Shown here piece after piece: positions 1-6,536 of a stretch of 55,374 nt of DNA. The stretch is from Akkermansia muciniphila (GTDB lineage Bacteria > Verrucomicrobiota > Verrucomicrobiia > Verrucomicrobiales > Akkermansiaceae): the NCBI GenBank assembly GCA_945860285.1, contig CAMAQB010000010.1, forward strand, positions 1 through 55,374, given 5' to 3'. The translations under genes were made by a program, and so were the position numbers. The notes beneath the pieces were generated by a model. That model saw only the letters and a program-made list of their open reading frames with translations. It was not told where the DNA came from and did no database searches. The first letter of the stretch is position 1. Each line of letters begins with the position of its first letter.

Positions 1-37
1 GGTCTTCAATGCCTTTCGGCTTTGGGGGGTCTTGGGA
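1..37 (-). CRISPR. Possible leader-proximal CRISPR repeat cut by window edge
   Basis: Read on the minus strand, this stretch ends in GCCGAAAGGCATTGAAGAC: a small GCC-GAAA-GGC hairpin followed by an ATTGAA-type tail, the usual layout of a CRISPR repeat 3' end and crRNA handle. It lies where the first repeat is expected, after cas1, cas2 and an AT-rich leader all read in the same direction. Only one copy is in the window, so the repeat boundary and identity cannot be proven; the 36-37 nt length is a guess. Confidence 0.35.
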
Positions 38-236
38 TGGCGGGGAGCGTAGGCCTATATTTTATAAGGGGCAAGAGGTATCTCAGGTCGTGAGCTGATT
101 TTTTGGGGTTCATCATCGCAGGGACGTTGTCTGCTATTTCGGATTGGCAGTGAATTTTCGCTGGTTTCATGGGGATTTTTAGTCAGGTCATGAGAGGCGG
201 GTTTTGTGGTGTTTTCCGCTCATGACCTGGCTGCCG
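38..236 (-). promoter_or_regulatory. Probable CRISPR leader downstream of cas2
   Basis: This 199-bp non-coding stretch lies between the cas2 stop and the putative first repeat. On the minus strand it has a TATAAAATATA tract (56-66), a good -10 candidate that would start array transcription about 15-20 nt before the repeat, and several A-tracts. It carries three copies of an 11-mer, CAGGTCATGAG or a one-base variant (84-94, 184-194, and inverted at 219-229). The leader assignment rests on position and composition, not on a known leader family. Confidence 0.45.
184..229. repeat. Inverted repeat just past the cas2 stop
   Basis: CAGGTCATGAG at 184-194 pairs perfectly with CTCATGACCTG at 219-229, leaving a 24-nt loop. 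It begins 8 nt after the cas2 stop (minus strand). It could be a transcription-end hairpin for the cas genes, although no long U-tract follows, or a protein-binding site in the leader. A near copy with one mismatch lies exactly 100 bp away at 84-94 in the same orientation as the 184 copy. Confidence 0.5.
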
Positions 237-593
237 TTACATGATGTAGCAGAGAACTTTCTCCGAGCAGGTCATTTGTCCGGCGGTGAGGGTTTTGCGG
301 GCACTGCGGGCATCGAGCTGGTAGGCCACGAGTTTATCTTCCTCGTGATTGATGATGTCATTGAGGGCACTCCAGAGGTATTCAAAATGCAGATCATTCA
401 GGCGGCATTCGAAGACCGAGTATTGGACGCGGAATCCATGATCTTCCAAAGTTTTAGCAACCTTGGAAAGACGTTTGGGGTTGCTAATGTCGTAGGCAAT
501 GAGGATGAGCATTTGTTTGTTTCCGGGGGCTTTCCATTCACGGGGCATTGCCGGGAAGGCATCTTCCCACCAGGTGTCTGTGCTGTCGCTCAT
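237..593 (-). CDS. cas2: CRISPR-associated endonuclease Cas2
   Basis: Cas2 is the small dimeric partner of Cas1 in the spacer-integration complex. The core has the ferredoxin-like start LILIAYDIS with the conserved Asp (residue 35 of the 118-residue form), then a helix with NPKRLSKVAKTLEDHG and a strand with VQYSVFEC, all typical. The ATG at 593 gives a 27-residue Trp-containing N-terminal extension. The ATG at 512 would give a standard 91-residue Cas2, with a weak GGA 10 nt before it. The longer form is listed because it leaves only 24 bp after cas1. It is the last cas gene before the leader. Family call is firm; the start is open. Confidence 0.9.
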   Translation of the reverse strand: MSDSTDTWWEDAFPAMPREWKAPGNKQMLILIAYDISNPKRLSKVAKTLEDHGFRVQYSVFECRLNDLHFEYLWSALNDIINHEEDKLVAYQLDARSARKTLTAGQMTCSEKVLCYIM

Positions 594-617
594 GGAGTTT
601 GTGTGGTGTCTGGGTTG

Positions 618-1634
618 TCAATTCATGCGGAACGGTTGATAGGCATCAGGGCGTTCGAGTGCGGCTTTGAACTGGGCGGCATCCTGCTGGATTTGTGCGC
701 GCAGGGTGGTGCGGTGACCGCGGTGTTCGGAGAGAAATTCCCGTTCCATGCGTTTTTCGTATTGGAGGATCAATCGTTTGCGTCCGAGCGGGGTGAGGTA
801 AATGCCGCCCTCCTGCGGGTGAAAGTGTTTTTCGCAGAGAATGCCACGGGAGAGCAGGTCGATGGTGAGCGGCTCGACGATGACAGGCCGATAGGGCTCC
901 ATGAGGTCGAGGGCGAGAGACCAGCGGCCGTTCTCGGTGACATGATAAACGCCGAGGCCGGGGTCCAGACCGCAACTGTGGAGGGCACTGGTCATTTCGT
1001 GATAGAGGATCGAGGAGGTGAAGGAGAGAATGGCATTGACTGGATTGTGGGGAGGACGGCGCGAGCGTTTTTCGAAAGGAAAGCTATGGGGAAGGAATTG
1101 CGCCCAGTTTTGGAACCAGAGAGCGGCGGCCTGGCCCTCGGTGCCGAGAAGATGGGAGAGGCCCGTGGAGTTTTCGGCTTGTTTGATGGCGTTGCCCAGT
1201 GTGATGATGGTGTTGCCGAGTTGTGCCTCGCGGGTGTGGGCGAGTCGCTGGAGGGCGCGGCGTTGGTTGTAGATCTTGGCGGCGACAAGGCGCCGGGCCA
1301 TGGTGAGGGTGAATGCGGTGTCTTGCGACAGATTGTATTGGCGCAGCCTCCATTGGGCATGGGCGGGGGTGGCGGGCTGGATGCTGCCGAGCAGGCTTTC
1401 GCCGTAGTTGGCAATGATGACCAGCGGGATGGTTTCGCGCATCAGTGCAGCGATGGCGGGGCCGGATATCGTGATGTTCTCCGAGACGCTGAGGCGGTCG
1501 AGGTCGAGCAGGGGGATGCTGCGTTTGATTTCGACCTCGCGGTCTTGTTCGTCGAGGAGCACGCCGGAAAGTTCCAGGCGTTTTGATTCGAGGCGGATGG
1601 TACCGCGGAGAAGGTCGATCCAGGCAGAGGGCAT
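618..1634 (-). CDS. cas1: CRISPR-associated endonuclease/integrase Cas1
   Basis: This is the integrase subunit of CRISPR adaptation, about 338 residues from the ATG at 1634; an in-frame TTG at 1652 would add six. The metal-binding triad is present: Glu166 in LLGTEGQAA, His231 in LDPGLGVYHV and Asp243 in WSLALDLMEPYRP. The N-terminal beta-domain (about 1-85) and the C-terminal helical domain are both complete, so the protein looks functional. It reads straight into cas2 after 24 bp and follows the NE0113 gene after a 57-75 bp gap that holds a tandem CGCGGATGT repeat (1673-1691). Cas1 alone does not fix the CRISPR subtype; the CARF neighbours point to type III. Confidence 0.95.
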   Translation of the reverse strand: MPSAWIDLLRGTIRLESKRLELSGVLLDEQDREVEIKRSIPLLDLDRLSVSENITISGPAIAALMRETIPLVIIANYGESLLGSIQPATPAHAQWRLRQYNLSQDTAFTLTMARRLVAAKIYNQRRALQRLAHTREAQLGNTIITLGNAIKQAENSTGLSHLLGTEGQAAALWFQNWAQFLPHSFPFEKRSRRPPHNPVNAILSFTSSILYHEMTSALHSCGLDPGLGVYHVTENGRWSLALDLMEPYRPVIVEPLTIDLLSRGILCEKHFHPQEGGIYLTPLGRKRLILQYEKRMEREFLSEHRGHRTTLRAQIQQDAAQFKAALERPDAYQPFRMN

Positions 1635-1709
1635 GGAGACAGGAATAGGCAAAGGTGCAGAGGGCGCAAGAACGCGGATGTCCGCGGATGTAGTGGCGCC
1701 GGGGGTGAC

Positions 1710-2756
1710 TCACTCGATGAGGCGGAACGGGGCCTGCTGGAGGGTGCGTCTGGTGGGGCTCCATGGTGCTTTGGCGAGAATGTCGCGGAGGTGATGGAGT
1801 TCGCGGCGGAAGTCGCTTTCGTCGAAGTTGGGATGATCGATGTGGCCGAGTGTCGCCCGTTTCTGGTCGTACCATGACTGGAAAGCCGTGGCGGCGGAGA
1901 TTTGATCCCGGGGGATTTGGTCCTTTAGATTGCATTCGAGAATGAAGTGAAGGATGGCGAGAGCGCGGGCGCGGACCGGGTAGGGGGTGTCGTCGACATG
2001 GAGAGTGCCACTGCGGTGGTCGATGCGGATGGGGATTTCGCGTGCGGATTCCTGCTGGAGTCGGCGGGCTAGGGAGTCGCGCAAGTCCAGGTAAGAGCCG
2101 GGGAGTTCATCAAGTTCACGGAATTTATTGCGCAGTGAGACGAAGGGCAAGTCGGCGAGGTGGAGACGCGCGGAAGAGGCTTCGTAGGCGCGGCCCTCGC
2201 GGGAGAGCAGCGGACTGCCTGGCTGCGAGGGGAAGAAAAAGCCGGGCAGGGCATCGAAGGGAGGATCGACAAGGATATGTGTGAGCCGATCATTTTCCCT
2301 GCCGATCAGCGAGACCGCTGAGTGGAGCAGTGCACCCATGGTCTTTCTGCCGCCGGCGATCGAGGCTATGAGATGGTTGTTGCGGTCGCGCACGATGTCC
2401 CAGACTGCGGCGAAGATGCATTCTGCAGCGGCGTGATTGTCGTTGGGGGTGACGATGTCCTCCAGCGGAGCGGTGCGGCCCTCTCTGGCATTCGGGTAGT
2501 GGATGATACGCGGAGCCTCGGCGATCAGTTGGCGGTCATTCGTCCCGAGGATTCGGCGCAGGGATTCCCATACAGTGATGTTGCCCCATTCCAGCAATGG
2601 GGTGAATAATTGTTCCTGGAGTTTTGCCGCGCCGGTCAGGGTGGTAATGAAAGCCACGCGTTCCGGAAGGACGGCGGGTTTTTCGCGAGCGAGTGCGAAG
2701 ATTGTCTCAGTGACAATCGCGGGAGATAGGCCGGTGACGGCGAGCAGGGTGGTCAT
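1710..2756 (-). CDS. NE0113-family CARF protein, probable cOA ring nuclease
   Basis: The 348-residue protein opens with a Rossmann-like strand and loop, TTLLAVTGLSPAIVTETI, and carries SIAGGRKTM at 132-140, the signature I associate with the NE0113 family (SSO2081-like ring-nuclease superfamily). Such proteins bind and cleave cyclic oligoadenylates made by Cas10, switching off the type III response. Residues about 245-340 look like a winged-helix-type C-terminal domain. No HEPN RxxxxH motif was noticed, which argues against a Csm6-type RNase. The ATG overlaps the stop of the upstream Card1-like gene by 4 nt, implying coupled translation. Family call is fairly secure; catalytic activity is inferred. 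Confidence 0.78.
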   Translation of the reverse strand: MTTLLAVTGLSPAIVTETIFALAREKPAVLPERVAFITTLTGAAKLQEQLFTPLLEWGNITVWESLRRILGTNDRQLIAEAPRIIHYPNAREGRTAPLEDIVTPNDNHAAAECIFAAVWDIVRDRNNHLIASIAGGRKTMGALLHSAVSLIGRENDRLTHILVDPPFDALPGFFFPSQPGSPLLSREGRAYEASSARLHLADLPFVSLRNKFRELDELPGSYLDLRDSLARRLQQESAREIPIRIDHRSGTLHVDDTPYPVRARALAILHFILECNLKDQIPRDQISAATAFQSWYDQKRATLGHIDHPNFDESDFRRELHHLRDILAKAPWSPTRRTLQQAPFRLIE

Positions 2757-3949
2757 GGTGGAATGGGTTGAGTGCTAAGCGAAGCGGGGCTGGCTTCATT
2801 CGTGGGGTAGAGTTCACCGGCGAGGAGAATTTTGACATTCAGTTGCCTGCCGTACTGACGGATTGTGTTCGCTTGATCGGCATTTTTAGTTTGGAAAAGA
2901 AACAGACAGGCAGTGGCGAATTTTCCGCCGAGGCGATCAGCGCGATCACGGAGCGACGCGAGATGTTCAAGCGGATTGACGTGTGCAAGAGATGACTTGC
3001 AGGAAAAGATGGCTAGGCTGAACTTATCAGTATCCACAGCTACGATGTCGGTTTCGCCATAGTCCTCCCGCTGGTGTATGGCTGGCTCAACACTCCAGTG
3101 GAGATCGGCGTATTTTGGATCCGTCAGCAAATGATTGTATAATACCAGTTCGAGCCAGGTGCCTTCGATCAGGTTGGCAATGGACTCTACTTCACTGCGC
3201 TTGGTGGCATTGAGGAAAAAGGAACCAGATAGATCGGAGCGAATCAAATTGGCGGCGCAAGCGGCATCAAGGAGTTGCTCCACCGGCTCTGACTGCGCAC
3301 GGGGAAGGGGCTTCAAGAGCATAGTTTTTAGCTGCCCTTTGTCCGGGATTTTGCCGTCTTCGCCGCGCACCTGCTTGCGCAGTTCGGCAAGCCAGGCACC
3401 GAGTTGTTGATGGTATTGCGTGTGCAGAATTCCCGCGCTGCGTCCGAATTTTTGGAGTTTTTCCGTCACTGGCTTGCTCTTCCATGCGCTTTCGTCCTTA
3501 CCGTGAGCGGCCATGAGGATCTTGAGCGACAAGCGATTTACCAGGCTTGCCATGTCTGACATATCTGGCAGGGTAGCAGTACCCGCCGACAGCCACGATT
3601 TTGTGCGGGTGTGACAATAAAAAGCCGGAACCTTGTGCTCCGTAGCTGCCGACCAGGCACCGATGCTCATGAGTTTTGTGCCGCCGGTGAGATTAATAAC
3701 ACAGGGAGAATCTGCAGGTAGGTTTTTGATAATAGCGTTGTGCGTTTCCTGCCAAGAAGGGAAATCGCTGGGGAGAATCTCTTCGATGAATTCTGCCGAG
3801 ATGCCTGCCAGTTTGAGGGCGTTTTTTTCATTGGGGATCGAATTTTTACTGACCTGTGAAGCAATAAAAACTAGCCGCTTCGGTAGCAGTGCCATCGCGG
3901 GGAGGACATTCTGCATGGTTTGCTCACTAACGAGATGGATGAGTGTCAT
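2753..3949 (-). CDS. Card1/Can2-like CARF nuclease (DUF1887 type)
   Basis: The 398-residue protein has an N-terminal CARF domain (about 1-150), with TLIHLVSEQTMQNVLPA and the cOA-pocket motif NLTGGTKLMSIGAW (Gly89-Lys92). A linker or winged-helix region follows, then a C-terminal restriction-endonuclease fold (about 255-380). Card1 and Can2 are cA4-activated nucleases with this layout. In the nuclease part Glu267 (GTWLELVLY) and Asp301 (GETDIVAV) are present, but the ExK motif reads FSCKSS, with Ser316 where Glu is usual and Lys318 kept. It may be weakly active, may use another residue, or may belong to a natural S-x-K branch. Both gene ends overlap their neighbours by 4 nt (ATGA). Confidence 0.8.
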   Translation of the reverse strand: MTLIHLVSEQTMQNVLPAMALLPKRLVFIASQVSKNSIPNEKNALKLAGISAEFIEEILPSDFPSWQETHNAIIKNLPADSPCVINLTGGTKLMSIGAWSAATEHKVPAFYCHTRTKSWLSAGTATLPDMSDMASLVNRLSLKILMAAHGKDESAWKSKPVTEKLQKFGRSAGILHTQYHQQLGAWLAELRKQVRGEDGKIPDKGQLKTMLLKPLPRAQSEPVEQLLDAACAANLIRSDLSGSFFLNATKRSEVESIANLIEGTWLELVLYNHLLTDPKYADLHWSVEPAIHQREDYGETDIVAVDTDKFSLAIFSCKSSLAHVNPLEHLASLRDRADRLGGKFATACLFLFQTKNADQANTIRQYGRQLNVKILLAGELYPTNEASPASLSTQPIPP

Positions 3950-5769
3950 GGTTTTGTGATTCCGGGTTGGATACTTGATGAAATGAAACGCTTCAAAGAG
4001 TTTTTCGCTGCAGGAGGGAGAAAGCTCATATCGACCGCATTAGCAATAAGCTGCAGCAGATCCATGCGAGTTAGATCAGGGCAGAGTTGGGCGGCAAGCA
4101 GGAAGTTTTCGCTGAGTGAGGCAGCCGAAATGCCGATGTTGTCAGTGTTGATACTGACACAAACGCGGCGGTCGAGGTATATTTTCAATGGGTAGGTAAA
4201 GTCTTTGCTCCGCAAATGATAGCCTTTGATTTGGGCGTTAGCGTAGGGGCACATTTCCACGCCGATGCCGCGGGCGGCTACGCTTTGCAACAGTTCAGGG
4301 GAGTCGATGAGGTGGAGGGCGTGGCCGAGACGGCGTGCATTCAGGTCAAAAACCGCACGCCAGATCGCTTCGGCATCGTCGATTTCTCCTGCATGGGCTG
4401 TGAGCGCCAGTCCGCAGCGATGGACGGCGGAAAATTCCTCGCGGAAATAATGGGCACGGGTGGTGGCATCTTCAAAGCCTGCAAGATCGACACCAACCAC
4501 CCGGCATTCCTCTTGATTTGTCCAATGTTCCGCAGCGGTGACGGCGAGTGCCAGATGCCGGGAAATCGCCGCGCGATAGTCACCCTTATCTTTGCGAGTG
4601 GCGATGACGATCAGATTGATGTGGCAGCGGCTGGTGGGAAAATTGGCGCTGCCAGCGGTGTGCGCGTTCATGCATTCATCAAAGTGATGTTTGATGTCGC
4701 TGAGCACCTGCCAAGACGAGCGACCGGTGGAGGTGTAGTTGGCCGGCGAACAGCGGATTTCGGCATAGCAAACGTTTTGTTCTAACAGGTTTTGGTAGAG
4801 TAGTTCGCATTGCTTTTTGAGGCAGCCGGGGTCAAATAACAGAGCTGAGCCGTTGGCATCTCCGAGTTTCATATATTCGTTGAGAGAGATGGCTTTATCG
4901 GGCAATGGCCATGAGTCGGGAAATGCATGCTCCTCTAGAAGAACCAGTGTTCCATCTGCCGCTGCGCGGACTTGCGCGAGTAGGCTGCCGTGGGTGGCGA
5001 AGCCGCCAAGATGGCTGTGTAGTTCTACTTTCGGCAAGCTGCTGATCCATGCTGCTTCGGTGGAGGCGTTCAGCGGTTGCATCAACCAATCGATGTCTGC
5101 TGTTGTCCATGTGGCGAGGTCTTGGAAAGGAAAATTGCCTAAAATTTCCCAACTGTCGGCGATGCGATGTGAGCGTTCGACGATGGATCTTACGTGATTA
5201 CGGAGAGTATGGTTCGGACATTCGACCCAGCGGGTATGGTTTTCTAGCTTCGCTGTTGTGAGAGGGTAAGAAGTTGACGCTACAACGCGCAGTTGTGGCC
5301 AGCCCGATTCTGGACCGAGGCGCACCCAGTGAATCTCATTTTGCTTGAGGGCAGCGGCGATTTCTTCGTCCGTGCTTGGGTTTTTTGGGCACAATACATG
5401 AAAGACCTCGGCGGCTCCGAATATTGCAGCGGCCTTTTGCATGGCTGCGGACATCGTCTTGTAACCTCCCGCTATGCTGACATATATTTGTCCATCAGCA
5501 TGTTCGAGCATCCAACGGAAGAGAATTTCCTCGAAGCGAAAATGATCTTCTTCATTGGAAAAATCCCCAAACCCCGCCACATGGGTAATCGTTAGCATCA
5601 CTTCCGGAGCGTTTTGGGAAAACCATTTTCTCACAAATTCGACACTTGCCGCGATCTTTGGTCCGTCGGTGGTAATCACATGCACTGCGGAAAAATCCAC
5701 ATCAGGCAGGTGAAATGCTTCCGGCACTATGGCGGGAGTGGTTCCCAGGGAAATGAGCAGCGAAGGCAT
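3946..5769 (-). CDS. cad1: CARF-adenosine deaminase fusion (Cad1 type)
   Basis: This 607-residue protein (from the ATG at 5769) joins a CARF-like domain to a complete adenosine deaminase. Residues 1-165 begin PSLLISLGTTPAIVPEAF and carry SIAGGYKTM (98-106), close to the motif in the neighbouring NE0113 protein. The deaminase spans about 245-600: His251/His253 (ELHSHLGG), RCSP (339-342), DLAGFED, His459 and Glu462 (HAGE), His483 (RLGHAL) and Asp543 (INTDN). These are the zinc ligands and catalytic Glu of ADA; the usual second Asp is Asn544. Cad1 proteins are reported to deaminate ATP to ITP when cOA binds, halting growth of infected cells. The substrate here is inferred from that family. A TTG at 5805 could add 12 residues. 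Confidence 0.88.
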   Translation of the reverse strand: MPSLLISLGTTPAIVPEAFHLPDVDFSAVHVITTDGPKIAASVEFVRKWFSQNAPEVMLTITHVAGFGDFSNEEDHFRFEEILFRWMLEHADGQIYVSIAGGYKTMSAAMQKAAAIFGAAEVFHVLCPKNPSTDEEIAAALKQNEIHWVRLGPESGWPQLRVVASTSYPLTTAKLENHTRWVECPNHTLRNHVRSIVERSHRIADSWEILGNFPFQDLATWTTADIDWLMQPLNASTEAAWISSLPKVELHSHLGGFATHGSLLAQVRAAADGTLVLLEEHAFPDSWPLPDKAISLNEYMKLGDANGSALLFDPGCLKKQCELLYQNLLEQNVCYAEIRCSPANYTSTGRSSWQVLSDIKHHFDECMNAHTAGSANFPTSRCHINLIVIATRKDKGDYRAAISRHLALAVTAAEHWTNQEECRVVGVDLAGFEDATTRAHYFREEFSAVHRCGLALTAHAGEIDDAEAIWRAVFDLNARRLGHALHLIDSPELLQSVAARGIGVEMCPYANAQIKGYHLRSKDFTYPLKIYLDRRVCVSINTDNIGISAASLSENFLLAAQLCPDLTRMDLLQLIANAVDMSFLPPAAKNSLKRFISSSIQPGITKP

Positions 5770-5813
5770 GTCGGCAAGTAGAGCGGAGCCGCCGGATTTT
5801 GGCAATCACGCAT

Positions 5814-5827
5814 ACATCCGCGGATGT
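5814..5827. repeat. 14-bp palindrome ACATCCGCGGATGT
   Basis: A perfect 14-bp palindrome in the gap between the exonuclease gene and the CARF-deaminase gene, both transcribed leftward. It could be an operator for the CARF cassette. Related sequence occurs at 1673-1691, upstream of cas1, and at 21114-21125, upstream of the metal ATPase, so it may instead be a dispersed intergenic motif. Confidence 0.4.
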
Positions 5828-5853
5828 TCTTGATGGCACGTCTGGCAGTCCCC

Positions 5854-6417
5854 TCAAATCTTCCAATCCACCGGGCACTGCTGGATTTTTTGATTGCGGT
5901 CTTCGTAGCGGAGGTAGCCGTGGGTGGCTCCGAATTCGTGGACCATTTTGGTGACTTTCACATCATAGCAACAGTATTCGGCGATTTTCAACATCAGGGC
6001 GGGATCACCGCCGCGTTTGTATTCCTGCCACCATTTCAAGGCGTCCATCCCGTCGGCCGTTTTTCCCGTGCCGAGCGAGGCCGACGCGATGGAGTCGAGC
6101 TTCAGCCGGTGACCGAGTTTTTTTTCGACTTCCACCAGCATGTCGAGATTCACGGTTTGCTCCAGCAGGTCGAACACCGCATACGATTGCAAAACGGCAT
6201 AGTCGAAGCTGAGGTGGTTGAATCCCACGACCAGGTCGGCGCGGGTGAGTTCGGTGATCAGCTCCTGCAATTCGTTTTCCTGATAAATGCAGTACTGCCC
6301 GTCAACGCTGGAGTAGGTGACGGCTACGGAGACTCCCATCTTGTGTTTTTGCGTGGCACCGCCGACATCGCTGAAGCTGCGCTGGGTTTCGAGGTCGAAG
6401 TATACAATGTTGGCCAT
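5854..6417 (-). CDS. DEDDy-type 3'-5' exonuclease (RNase H-like fold)
   Basis: This is a 187-residue stand-alone exonuclease domain from the ATG at 6417. Exo I reads IVYFDLETQRSF (Asp7, Glu9), Exo II is in VVGFNHLSFDYAVL, and Exo III is EYCCYDVKVT, with the Tyr-x3-Asp spacing of DEDDy enzymes. It resembles the YprB-like and PolB-proofreading exonucleases and has no polymerase or helicase attached. It is on the same strand as the CARF cassette, with 84 bp and a palindrome between them. It may be a host gene marking the cassette boundary or a repair nuclease joined to it. Specificity for DNA or RNA cannot be read from sequence. Confidence 0.7.
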   Translation of the reverse strand: MANIVYFDLETQRSFSDVGGATQKHKMGVSVAVTYSSVDGQYCIYQENELQELITELTRADLVVGFNHLSFDYAVLQSYAVFDLLEQTVNLDMLVEVEKKLGHRLKLDSIASASLGTGKTADGMDALKWWQEYKRGGDPALMLKIAEYCCYDVKVTKMVHEFGATHGYLRYEDRNQKIQQCPVDWKI

Positions 6418-6536
6418 GCGGAAGTATCCTAGGGAACGGCTGCTTTTGATCAAGTGTGGATATCGCAAAATATCCCGTGGATTTTCGGCAAATTGGTGTT
6501 ATTTGTGATGTGTTTCGCCCGTATGGGATTTATCTT

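Noticed and set aside
204-1586. A 460-codon open frame on the plus strand
   Set aside because: It is antisense to cas1 and cas2, which have all their catalytic motifs.
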